Assembly (NCBI GenBank): GCA_013298025.1
Contig: JAAFJE010000004.1
Span: forward strand, 1-64,000
Direction of reading: 5' to 3'
Origin: Cytophagales bacterium
GTDB taxonomy: Bacteria > Bacteroidota > Bacteroidia > Cytophagales > Spirosomataceae
Length of the DNA: 64,000 nt
Part shown: positions 28,728-38,150 of the stretch, one piece after another
How the letters are laid out: the number at the start of each line of letters is the position of its first letter
Position numbering within the stretch: the stretch's first letter is position 1
Position numbers and translations under genes: made by a program
The notes under the pieces: model-generated
Told to the model about the DNA's origin: nothing
Databases searched by the model: none
The model's input: only the letters and a program-made list of their open reading frames with translations

Positions 28728-30158
28728 ATGCAAACCGAAACAAGGCAAGTGTGGGCTAAGTGCCTCGACATCATTCGTCAAGAAGTGAACGAACAAAGCT
28801 TCAAGACATGGTTCGAACCCATAGTTCCTCTGAAAATTGTCCATAATACACTCACCATACAAGTCCCAAGCCAGTTTTTTTACGAATGGCTTGAGGAAAA
28901 TTATGTGCATGTTTTACGCAAAGCCATCGACTACACCTTGGGCCGTAATGGTATGTTGGAGTATTCAATTATTGTTGACCGTGGCGACCGCAAGAATCCA
29001 CCGATTGCCCTCAATGTACCCAATCAAAAGCCTACTACACCGCCTCCTACACAAAAACGCCCTGAACCGACGATTTACGAAAGTCCGTTTCAGTTGAAAG
29101 ATTTAGATTCGCTCGAACTCGATTCTTATTTGAATCCACATTATATGTTCGACAATTTTGTAGAAGGTGATTGCAACCGCTTGGGTCGCTCGGCTGGCTT
29201 GGCTGTGGCACAACGCCCGGGCGTAACGTCGTTTAATCCGCTTATGATTTATGGCGGTGTTGGGTTGGGCAAAACGCATTTGATACAAGCCATTGGCAAC
29301 TATATCAAAAACACTTATACCGATAAATTTGTGCTGTATGTGTCGTCTGAAAAGTTTGTCAACCAATTTATCAACGCCATTCGTAACAATACGCTGCAAG
29401 CATTTACCAATTTTTATATGCAAATAGACGTGTTGATTATCGACGATGTGCAGTTTTTGGCAGGAAAAGAAAAAACACAAGAGTCGTTTTTCCATATTTT
29501 CAACCATTTGCACCAGTCGGGTAAACAAATCATCATGTCGTCCGACCGTCCGCCTAGAGATTTGGCTGGGATGCAAGACCGTCTGCTTTCTCGTTTTAAA
29601 TGGGGCTTAACCGCCGACTTACAACAGCCCGATTTTGAAACCAGAATTGCTATTATTCAGAAGAAATTACAAGCCGATGGTATTTATATAAAAGACGAAG
29701 TGATTGAGTATCTGGCACATAGCATTGATACCAACGTGCGTGAACTAGAAGGTGTAATTGTTTCGTTGATGGCCCATGCTTCGCTCAATAGAAAAGAAAT
29801 TGACATGGATTTGGCGAGGGCTACGCTCAAAAACATTGTTGTTGACAGTGAAAAGGAAATCAGCGTTGATAATATTTTCGATGCCATTACGTCGCATTTC
29901 GATGTCACGATGGCCGATTTGAAAGGAAAAAGCCGTAAAAAAGAAACGGTTTTCCCTCGTCAGGTAGCTATGTACCTGATGAAAGAATTTACTGATTTGC
30001 CCCTGAAATCTATTGGTTATCATTTTGGTGGCCGTGACCACAGCACCGTTATCCACGCCGTACAGAACATCAGCGTATTGATTGATTCTGATGCCGAAGT
30101 GGAAAAAATGGTACAGAAATTATACAAGCATTTCAATCGAGTGCGTGTAAAAAGCTAA
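28728..30158 (+). CDS. dnaA: Chromosomal replication initiator protein DnaA
   Basis: NPLMIYGGVGLGKTHLIQAIGNY Walker A, VLIIDDVQFLAGKEKTQ Walker B, GGRDHSTVIHAVQNI DNA-binding signature. Confidence 0.97.
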   Translation: MQTETRQVWAKCLDIIRQEVNEQSFKTWFEPIVPLKIVHNTLTIQVPSQFFYEWLEENYVHVLRKAIDYTLGRNGMLEYSIIVDRGDRKNPPIALNVPNQKPTTPPPTQKRPEPTIYESPFQLKDLDSLELDSYLNPHYMFDNFVEGDCNRLGRSAGLAVAQRPGVTSFNPLMIYGGVGLGKTHLIQAIGNYIKNTYTDKFVLYVSSEKFVNQFINAIRNNTLQAFTNFYMQIDVLIIDDVQFLAGKEKTQESFFHIFNHLHQSGKQIIMSSDRPPRDLAGMQDRLLSRFKWGLTADLQQPDFETRIAIIQKKLQADGIYIKDEVIEYLAHSIDTNVRELEGVIVSLMAHASLNRKEIDMDLARATLKNIVVDSEKEISVDNIFDAITSHFDVTMADLKGKSRKKETVFPRQVAMYLMKEFTDLPLKSIGYHFGGRDHSTVIHAVQNISVLIDSDAEVEKMVQKLYKHFNRVRVKS

Positions 30159-30179
30159 GATAAACTCACGCTTCCTACC

Positions 30180-30503
30180 TTAGTTTTTTACTTTTTTGTC
30201 CTTTGTATAGGATACCTCCAAACGCACAGGAGGGTTATCAGAAAAATCGAGAATCGTATTAAATAAACCTTTTACCTTGGTGAAAAGGCTTTTCTTGGTG
30301 GTATCGCTTTTGTCGTCTTCTTTAAAAACAAATTTGATGCGTAGCTTTCTTTTGGGGTTATCAAGGGCATACACCACATCCCAAGGCTCATATACGTGAG
30401 CTTGTGCTGTGGGTGAAATTGATAAGCCTGCTATACTCAGCAGAATACCTAGCAAAAGGCTTCTGAGGTGTTTGTTTGTTGATTGATAGGGCATTTTTTT
30501 CAT
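30180..30503 (-). CDS. Hypothetical secreted/periplasmic small protein
   Basis: 107 aa, signal peptide LLLGILLSIAGLSISPTAQA. Confidence 0.55.
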   Translation of the reverse strand: MKKMPYQSTNKHLRSLLLGILLSIAGLSISPTAQAHVYEPWDVVYALDNPKRKLRIKFVFKEDDKSDTTKKSLFTKVKGLFNTILDFSDNPPVRLEVSYTKDKKVKN

Positions 30504-30714
30504 GAGTTAACTTGCTTTGTGTGGAGAGATAAGCATAAACAAAAATAAGGACTAAGCCTGACAAAACAACTTTTTTCGGTAAAATAGTAGTTGACTACTT
30601 GGTATAAAAAGCGATAAAAACAGTATTTCAGCTAAAAATGCCCTTCCGATGCTTCTTTTTTTATAAATCTCCTTATTTTTACTACACAAGTTTTTCTCAA
30701 CAAATGAATCATTC

Positions 30715-33162
30715 ATGAAAAAAAGTTTATCTCTCGTGCTATGCCTTTGGCTGATAGGCATTCTAGTACCGTCTTTTGCTCAAAAACTACCCAGTATCAC
30801 CGAAAAAACACAGGGTTTACAGAAATTTCAAGGCTTTTTCTCTTTTTATTGGGACGAAGACCAAGGAAAAGTTTGGTTAGAAATCGACAAATTCAATACC
30901 GAATTTTTGTATTATTCTTCGTTGCCAGCAGGCTTAGGCTCTAACGACATTGGGCTAGACAGAGGCTTGTTGGGCGATGAAAAGGTTGTCTTTTTTCAGA
31001 AAATTGGTCGTAAAATTTTACTCATCCAACCCAATCTCAAATACCGTGCGGTGTCAAACGATGCCAAGGAAAAAAGAGCCGTCGAACAATCGTTTGCCAC
31101 TTCGACCATTGCAGGCTTTGTGGCAGAAGCCGAAGAAAACGGCAAGGTGCTGATAGACCTCACCGACTTTTTATTAAACGATGCCCAAGGCATCAGCGAA
31201 CGCATCAAAGCCATGAAACAAGGCTCGTATTCGCTCGACAAAACACGCTCGGCGATGTATTTGCCTCGTACCAAAAGCTTTCCGATGAATACCGAATTTG
31301 AAGCTACGCTTACGTTTACTGGTGGCGACGACGCTGGTGACTTTGTGCGTTCGGTTGCTCCCAGTAGCGAAGCCCTAACGCTACGAGTACACCATAGCTT
31401 TGTACAATTGCCCGATGCCGACTACACGCCACGGGTATTCGACCCTCGTTCGAGCTTCAACGCCCTTAGCTATTTTGACTACGCTACGCCAGTATCTGAG
31501 CCAATCGACAAATATTTTATTGTACGCCATCGACTCAAAAAGAAAGACCCCAATGCCAAACTTTCCGAAGCGGTAAAGCCTATTGTGTATTACCTCGACA
31601 ACGGTACGCCAGAACCCATTCGCTCGGCTTTGTTGGAAGGTACATTGTGGTGGAACCAAGCGTTTGAAGCGGCTGGCTACAAAAATGCTTTCCAAGTAAA
31701 AGTACTACCCGACGATGCCGACCCGATGGATGCCCGCTACAACGTTATCAATTGGGTGCATCGTAGCACAAGGGGGTGGTCGTATGGGGCTTCTATCATC
31801 GACCCACGCACGGGCGAAATCATCAAAGGTCACGTAACGCTTGGCTCGCTGCGTGTACGACAAGATTACCTCATTGCCCAAGGATTATTGTCGCCTTTTG
31901 AAAAGGGCGAAAAACTCGACCCCGACAAAGACCCCATGCTCAAAATGGCTTTGTTGCGTTTGAAACAACTGGCGGCTCATGAAGTAGGGCATACGCTAGG
32001 CTTGATGCACAACTATTCGGCGAGTATCAATAATCGTGCATCTGTCATGGACTACCCACACCCTACCGTTAAGCTGAATGCCCAAGGCGAGGTCGATTTG
32101 TCGGATGCTTACGCTTATGGCATTGGCGAATGGGACAAAGTTTCGATTACTTTTGGCTACCAAGATTTTGCAAAAAACATAGATGAAAAGCAAGCGTTGA
32201 ACAAAATTCTGACTGATGCTACGCAAAAAGGGCTTTTGTTTTTGACAGATATAGACGCACGACCAGCAGGCAGTTTTAGTCCGAATGCTCATTTGTGGGA
32301 CAATGGTAAAGACCCTGTAGAAGAATTAAAAAATACCTTGGCGGTTCGGCAAAAGGCTTTGAGCAAATTTGGCGAAAATACCATTCGTAAAGGTGTGCCA
32401 ATGTCACACTTGGAAGATGCGCTGGTGCCAATTTACAATTACCATCGCTACCAAGTGGAGGCTGCTGCCAAAATCATCGGCTCGGTCGATTATCGTTATG
32501 CTTTGCGAGGCGACGGACAAACGCCCAATGCGTTGGTAAGTAAAGAACGCCAACAACAAGCCTTAGATGCCGTTTTGACAACCCTATCGCCCGAAGTGCT
32601 TACGTTGTCGGAAGACATTATCAAGCTCATTCCTGCTCGTCCTGCGGGTTATTGGCCGAGTAGAGAGTTGTTCAAAAAACGGACAGGAAGAGCCTTCGAC
32701 CCTTTGGCCGCTGCCGAAGCTGCCGCCGATTTTCCGCTACAATTTTTACTACAAACCGAACGTGCCAGTCGCATGGTCGAATATGAAGCACGTTATGGTA
32801 GTTTGGGTTTAGAAGAAATGTTGATGCAATTGATAGAAAAGACAATTAAAGCACCTAAAACCACTGGATTGGCTCGTAAAGTGCAGTTGCAAACCGAGCA
32901 GATTGTCCTAACGCACTTGATGGCCTTGAGCGTAAATGAAGCCAGTAATTACCAAGTAAGGGCTATTTGCAACAAAGTATTGAAAGAAGTAAAGACTTAC
33001 CTCGAAAGCCAAAAAAATACCAAGGAGTCAGACCTTCAAGCACATATCGACTACGCCCTCGACCGTTTGAAAAACCCATCGGCGGCAAAAGTAATTGTAC
33101 ATAAAGAACTCGCACCGGGTGCTCCTATTGGCACAACCGACATGGGTTGCGAGGAAAACTAA
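30715..33162 (+). CDS. Secreted zinc-dependent metalloprotease (DUF5117/DUF4953-type)
   Basis: Signal peptide; LAAHEVGHTLGLMHNYSAS HExxHxxGxxH motif. Confidence 0.9.
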   Translation: MKKSLSLVLCLWLIGILVPSFAQKLPSITEKTQGLQKFQGFFSFYWDEDQGKVWLEIDKFNTEFLYYSSLPAGLGSNDIGLDRGLLGDEKVVFFQKIGRKILLIQPNLKYRAVSNDAKEKRAVEQSFATSTIAGFVAEAEENGKVLIDLTDFLLNDAQGISERIKAMKQGSYSLDKTRSAMYLPRTKSFPMNTEFEATLTFTGGDDAGDFVRSVAPSSEALTLRVHHSFVQLPDADYTPRVFDPRSSFNALSYFDYATPVSEPIDKYFIVRHRLKKKDPNAKLSEAVKPIVYYLDNGTPEPIRSALLEGTLWWNQAFEAAGYKNAFQVKVLPDDADPMDARYNVINWVHRSTRGWSYGASIIDPRTGEIIKGHVTLGSLRVRQDYLIAQGLLSPFEKGEKLDPDKDPMLKMALLRLKQLAAHEVGHTLGLMHNYSASINNRASVMDYPHPTVKLNAQGEVDLSDAYAYGIGEWDKVSITFGYQDFAKNIDEKQALNKILTDATQKGLLFLTDIDARPAGSFSPNAHLWDNGKDPVEELKNTLAVRQKALSKFGENTIRKGVPMSHLEDALVPIYNYHRYQVEAAAKIIGSVDYRYALRGDGQTPNALVSKERQQQALDAVLTTLSPEVLTLSEDIIKLIPARPAGYWPSRELFKKRTGRAFDPLAAAEAAADFPLQFLLQTERASRMVEYEARYGSLGLEEMLMQLIEKTIKAPKTTGLARKVQLQTEQIVLTHLMALSVNEASNYQVRAICNKVLKEVKTYLESQKNTKESDLQAHIDYALDRLKNPSAAKVIVHKELAPGAPIGTTDMGCEEN

Positions 33163-33181
33163 TTAACCATATCTCAATTGT

Positions 33182-33613
33182 ATGAAAAAATATCTTTTAG
33201 TACTACTCTGTTTTGGTTTGATAAACAGTGTATTAGCTCAAAAAACAAGCGATAGAAAAGCGATTTTGTCCATTTTGGCAAGACAAAATCAGGCTTGGAA
33301 CAAAGGCGATGTAGTGACTTTTATGAAAGGCTACTGGGAATCGGATTCGTTGATGTACATAGGTAAAAATGGGGTAAAATATGGCTACCAAAATACCTTG
33401 GAGAGCTACCAAAAAAACTATCCCGATGCCGCCACGATGGGAACACTCAAGTTTGATATTCTGCACGTCAATTTTCTTGCCCCAACGGTTTGTTTGGTGG
33501 TTGGCAAATGGCATTTGACTCGTCCAGAAAAAGGCGATATAGGAGGACATTTTACCCTTACGTGGAAAAAAATCAAGGGGCAATGGGTGATTATCGCCGA
33601 CCATTCTTCGTAA
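33182..33613 (+). CDS. DUF4440 / NTF2-like secreted protein
   Basis: ARQNQAWNKGDVVTFMKGYWESDSLMYIGKNG... GHFTLTWKKIKGQWVIIADHSS. Confidence 0.82.
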   Translation: MKKYLLVLLCFGLINSVLAQKTSDRKAILSILARQNQAWNKGDVVTFMKGYWESDSLMYIGKNGVKYGYQNTLESYQKNYPDAATMGTLKFDILHVNFLAPTVCLVVGKWHLTRPEKGDIGGHFTLTWKKIKGQWVIIADHSS

Positions 33614-33762
33614 ACAATTGAGTGAGTTAGTGAATTGTGAGTTAGTGAATTATTGTATAAATATTTGAAAATCAAATGATTATACATTTTTCTGATTGAA
33701 GTAAGTTTATATGATTATTTATCTACAGCTAACAAATTCACAATTAACTAACTCACCATTCG

Positions 33763-35034
33763 CTAATTCGCTTCTATATTATCGGTAGGAGCGAGCCAGT
33801 TCGGGAATATCCTGAAATGTTTTTCCTTGACCAACGCCAGCAATTTTTCTCTCAAATCGTCTAGGTTTTCTTTTTGTTCTGCCGAAATAAAAACAGCCAA
33901 AGGCTTGGGCTCATGAAGATAAGTGTTTTTCAGAAAACTGGTTACTTTTTCTATTCTACTTTCTTGTGTATCAGGCTCTTGTATGGTATTTTCGGCTTCT
34001 GGCGTAACCTCCCAATCGGCTTGCTCGATTGTCACCATTTCTTTTTCATGTTCAAACAAATCTATTTTGTTGAATACCAGAATCGTAGGTTTGTCGCTTG
34101 CCCCAATTTCGGCTAAAGTGGTATTTACTACGTCTATCTGTTCTTCGTAGTTCGGATGCGAAATATCCACTACGTGAATCAAAATATCTGCTTCTCGCAC
34201 TTCGTCGAGGGTCGATTTAAACGACTCAATCAACATCGTGGGCAGTTTACGAATAAACCCTACGGTATCCGACAGCAAAAACGGGATAGCGTCAACGGTC
34301 ACTTTACGCACGGTAGCATCAACGGTGGCAAAAAGTTTGTTTTCGGCAAAGACATCGGCTTTTGCCAAGCGACGCATCAAGGTCGATTTACCTACGTTGG
34401 TATAGCCTACCAACGAAACACGCACCATGCGGTCACGGTTTTTACGTTGCGTAAAGGCTTGTTTGTCGATTTGCTTCAATTTTTCTTTCAAAAACGAAAT
34501 ACGGTCGTTGGCAATACGGCGGTCGGTTTCGAGTTCTTTTTCACCTGGACCACGCATCCCAACGCCCCCTCTTTGCTTGGAAAGGTGGGTCCACATACGG
34601 GTAAGGCGTGGCAATACGTACTGTTGCTGGGCCAATTCTACTTGCGTTTTGGCTTGTACGGTTTGGGCACGCATGGCAAAGATATTGAGAATCAGCAAGC
34701 TGCGGTCGAGTACTTTTACCTCTTTATTAAATTTGGTAAATTCGGCTTCGATGTTTCGTACCTGAATCGGTGAAAGCTCATCGTCGAAAATAACCATATC
34801 TACATCGTTATCAATCACATACATAATAATATCTTGCAGTTTTCCTTTGCCTACATACGTGCGTGTATCGGGCTTTTCGAGCTTTTGCGTAAAAGTATAT
34901 AAGGTTTTGATACGAGAAGTATCGGCCAAAAAAGCCAATTCATCAAGGTACTCGTTGGTTTGTTCGTAAGATTGTTTTTGTGTTTGTACCGCCACCAGTA
35001 CGGCGGTTTCATTTTCTTTATATGTACTGTGCAT
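33763..35034 (-). CDS. hflX: GTPase HflX
   Basis: QRGGVGMRGPGEKELETDRR, VSLVGYTNVGKSTLMRRL, DTVGFIRKLPT; start at MHSTYKENE preferred over 35121. Confidence 0.95.
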   Translation of the reverse strand: MHSTYKENETAVLVAVQTQKQSYEQTNEYLDELAFLADTSRIKTLYTFTQKLEKPDTRTYVGKGKLQDIIMYVIDNDVDMVIFDDELSPIQVRNIEAEFTKFNKEVKVLDRSLLILNIFAMRAQTVQAKTQVELAQQQYVLPRLTRMWTHLSKQRGGVGMRGPGEKELETDRRIANDRISFLKEKLKQIDKQAFTQRKNRDRMVRVSLVGYTNVGKSTLMRRLAKADVFAENKLFATVDATVRKVTVDAIPFLLSDTVGFIRKLPTMLIESFKSTLDEVREADILIHVVDISHPNYEEQIDVVNTTLAEIGASDKPTILVFNKIDLFEHEKEMVTIEQADWEVTPEAENTIQEPDTQESRIEKVTSFLKNTYLHEPKPLAVFISAEQKENLDDLREKLLALVKEKHFRIFPNWLAPTDNIEAN

Positions 35035-35362
35035 AAAAATAGCCATTAAAAGTAGTTGCAACGCCAAGCATAAAGGCGGTGTTTGGGTTGAATAATTGTT
35101 GGAAACCAAGCATAAAAGCACGCCATTATAAGCACAATCACCTGCTCATAATCATAAGGCAATACAATAAGCTTATTGAAACGAATGTGTGCTTACTGAG
35201 AAGTAAGCTTTCGGAAGCATGAGAATGATGATTAAAAATTCATGGCAGTAATGCTCAAATAAAGCGTTTAATAATTGGGAAGCAAAAATAATAGATTTTT
35301 TGATAAGTAACAATCGAAATGCAGTTTATTGAAAGTAGAATCTGTTTTTGGCACAACAAACA

Positions 35363-35404
35363 CAAAAAACGCCGTTGGAGTATTGCAACTCAACGGCGTT
35401 TTTG
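35363..35404. terminator. Intergenic hairpin (bidirectional-looking)
   Basis: CAAAAAACGCCGTTG...CAACGGCGTTTTTG. Confidence 0.65.
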
Positions 35405-35491
35405 ATACAACTATCACTCAGGCATGGCAATGCCCACCAAGCAACTATTGGTTTGCTTGTGTTTTCAAAGGGGCTTCAGCATAGATTTTGC

Positions 35492-36247
35492 TTAGATAGA
35501 CTCTTCTTCGCTACGGATGCCAATGATGGCTACAAAGCGGCCTGTTTTACCTCTTTCTTTGCGATGTGAGAAATAGTCGTGGTTATCAATAATAGTAGAA
35601 TAAGGAGAGACTTCAATTTGTGTTTCAGGAATGCCACAGGCAAGGAGTTGACCTTGATTGGCTTTTTTCAAATCAATGAAAAACTTGTTGCGTTCGGAGT
35701 CATACCTTTTGAACGCTGGCATAAATTCTTCGGCTACATCGGCACTTACTTCAAAAGAGCGTTCGTCGATACAAGTGCCCACATAGGCATAACAGTCGGC
35801 TGGGTTTGTCCCAAATTCTTCTTGCATTCGTTGAATAGCCTTGGCGGTTATTTGTTTGACAGTGCCTCGCCAGCCCGCATGAACAGCCGCTACGGCTTCC
35901 TTCACAGGGTCATAAATTAAGACAGGTGTACAATCGGCAACGGTAACGGATACATATACGCCTTTGCGTTCGGTTACTAAAGCATCGTATCCATCGTAGG
36001 CTTTTCCTCGGGTGGCTACTACAACTTCGTCGCTATGGGTTTGATGTGCGTGGGCAATGCGTCGCTCGCCGATGCCCAATGCACTGAAAAATAAGCGGCG
36101 GTTTTGTAGTACAATCTCTTTTTTATCACCAGAGTACAGCCCTAAATTTAATGAAGCGTAAGGTTTTTCACTTATTCCCCCGTGACGGGTACTTTCGGCA
36201 GCAACAAGATTCGGAAACTGCTGAAAGATTTGTGGTTTTTTAAACAT
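35492..36247 (-). CDS. pgeF: Peptidoglycan editing factor PgeF (YfiH/multicopper polyphenol oxidase family)
   Basis: ADCTPVLIYDPVKEAVAAVHAGWRGTVKQI; IDNHDYFSHRKERGKTGRFVAIIGI. Confidence 0.92.
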   Translation of the reverse strand: MFKKPQIFQQFPNLVAAESTRHGGISEKPYASLNLGLYSGDKKEIVLQNRRLFFSALGIGERRIAHAHQTHSDEVVVATRGKAYDGYDALVTERKGVYVSVTVADCTPVLIYDPVKEAVAAVHAGWRGTVKQITAKAIQRMQEEFGTNPADCYAYVGTCIDERSFEVSADVAEEFMPAFKRYDSERNKFFIDLKKANQGQLLACGIPETQIEVSPYSTIIDNHDYFSHRKERGKTGRFVAIIGIRSEEESI

Positions 36248-36701
36248 AAATTATAAGCTTTAAATAATTCCCAGTTACAAAATTACGAGAATATCAAGAT
36301 GTCAGTAATTCCACGCCATAATTATGACAGAAGCGGATTTTTTAGGATTAAAAAAATATAATCTTTTTTTTAAAACAGCTTAATTATACGTATCTGGGTT
36401 TGTATAAAAAAGATGAAAATAGCCTGAGATGAAACAACTTCTTTCGCCAAGCATTTTGTGGATAATACCCAAATACATAATAGACTAGCAGAAATAGCTT
36501 TTCGTTGGTGCGGTGACAAGACTTTTATAAGAATACCGAATTGTGTACAGGAATAGCTATAATCGGTTTTGAAAAAATACAATACAAGAAAAAATCCGAT
36601 GCTTCCCTTCATAAATAACTACAGAAACGCTGTAAAGTGCGTATATTCGTCATCATATTTTTATGATAAACGATACATTTCATTAAACAAACCTTTCTTA
36701 C

Positions 36702-38078
36702 ATGATGAAAAAACTAACGACCAGTTTGGTGTGTTGCTTGCTTTCAGGCTCACTTTTTGCTCAACAAGCCCCCACCGACTCGACGATTATCAAGCAATTT
36801 TTTGATATGTCTTTAGACAAAGGACAATCGTATCAGTGGCTACGGGAGCTTACCAAAAACGTTGGAGGACGTTTGGCTGGTTCGGCCAATGCCGCCAAAG
36901 CGGTACAATGGGGCAAAGCTTTGCTTGAGCAACAAGGAGCCGACAAGGTGTTTTTGCAGGATGTGATGGTGCCACATTGGGAGCGTGGAGCAAAAGAACA
37001 AGCCTATATTTTGAATGGCAAACAAAAGATTGTTGTGCCTTTGTTGGCACTAGGAGGCTCTATTGCTACGCCCAAAAAAGGCATTCAGGCAGAAGTAATA
37101 GAAGTGAAAAACTTTCAAGAATTAAGGGCTTTGGGCAAAGAAAAATGCGAAGGTAAAATCATCTTTTTCAACCGCCCAATGGATGCCACTAAAATCAATA
37201 CTTTTGAAGCCTACGGTGGGGCTGGCGACCAACGCCGCAGTGGGGCCAATGAAGCCAGTAAATTGGGGGCTATTGGCTGTATCATCCGTTCGTTGAGTAG
37301 TACGCTCAACGATTATCCGCACACGGGTTCGATGGTGTATGCCACAGGCGTACCCCTGATTCCGGCAGGGGCTATTAGTACCAATGCTGCCGAATTGTTG
37401 AGTAAAACTTTGAAAGAAAACCCTAAAACACAGTTTTTTTTCAAACAAAATTGCCAAACCTTCGACGATGCCCCTTCGCATAATGTGGTAGCAGAATTGA
37501 AAGGCTCGGAAAAACCAGAAGAAATTATTGTGGTGGGTGGCCACCTCGACTCGTGGGATGTAGCCGAAGGTGCACACGACGATGGCACGGGTATTGTGCA
37601 GTCGATAGAAGTGTTGCGGTTGTTTAAAACTTTGGGTATAAAACCCAAAAGAACCATTCGGGTGGTGTTGTTTATGAACGAGGAAAACGGCAACCGTGGA
37701 GGCATCAAATATGCCGAACTTGCCAAACAAAATGGTGAAAAACACGTTTTTGCCCTCGAATCTGACAACGGAGGCTTTACGCCAAGAGGTTTTGGCTTGC
37801 AAGGTGCTAGTGCCGAAACGCTTGCCAAGGTACAAGGATTCAAACCTTTGTTGTCGCCTTATGGATTACACGAAATCGAAAAAGGCGGTGGAGGCGTTGA
37901 CATCGGGCCGCTTGCACCCCAAGGAACGGTGCTGGTAGGCTTTAAGCCCGATTCGCAGCGTTACTTTGAATACCATCATGCTGCTAACGATGTTTTTGAA
38001 AATGTGAACCAACGTGAGCTCGAAATGGGAGCAGCTTCGATGGCATCGTTGATTTATTTGTTGGATAAATACTTGTAA
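36702..38078 (+). CDS. M28 family peptidase, secreted
   Basis: Signal peptide; VVGGHLDSWDVAEGAHDDGTGIVQSIEVLRLF; FMNEENGNRGG. Confidence 0.92.
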   Translation: MMKKLTTSLVCCLLSGSLFAQQAPTDSTIIKQFFDMSLDKGQSYQWLRELTKNVGGRLAGSANAAKAVQWGKALLEQQGADKVFLQDVMVPHWERGAKEQAYILNGKQKIVVPLLALGGSIATPKKGIQAEVIEVKNFQELRALGKEKCEGKIIFFNRPMDATKINTFEAYGGAGDQRRSGANEASKLGAIGCIIRSLSSTLNDYPHTGSMVYATGVPLIPAGAISTNAAELLSKTLKENPKTQFFFKQNCQTFDDAPSHNVVAELKGSEKPEEIIVVGGHLDSWDVAEGAHDDGTGIVQSIEVLRLFKTLGIKPKRTIRVVLFMNEENGNRGGIKYAELAKQNGEKHVFALESDNGGFTPRGFGLQGASAETLAKVQGFKPLLSPYGLHEIEKGGGGVDIGPLAPQGTVLVGFKPDSQRYFEYHHAANDVFENVNQRELEMGAASMASLIYLLDKYL

Positions 38079-38108
38079 AGCCCATTCACAGCAGGATGGC
38101 AACCTAGA

Positions 38109-38147
38109 AATTATTGGGTAAATTAGACCACTATTTACCCAATAATT
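38109..38147 (+). promoter_or_regulatory. Perfect hairpin 3 nt upstream of the PL4-like lyase start codon
   Basis: AATTATTGGGTAAAT-TAGACCACT-ATTTACCCAATAATT, then ATC, then ATG at 38151. Confidence 0.5.
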
Positions 38148-38150
38148 ATC

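Noticed and set aside
28713-30158. Replication origin next to dnaA
   Set aside because: No cluster of DnaA boxes or AT-rich unwinding element seen beside dnaA; in Bacteroidota dnaA need not mark oriC. GC skew of the whole genome would be needed.
34156-34773. 205-aa plus-strand ORF
   Set aside because: Antisense to conserved hflX.
37122-37843. Minus-strand ORFs of 237 and 176 aa
   Set aside because: Antisense to the conserved M28 peptidase gene.
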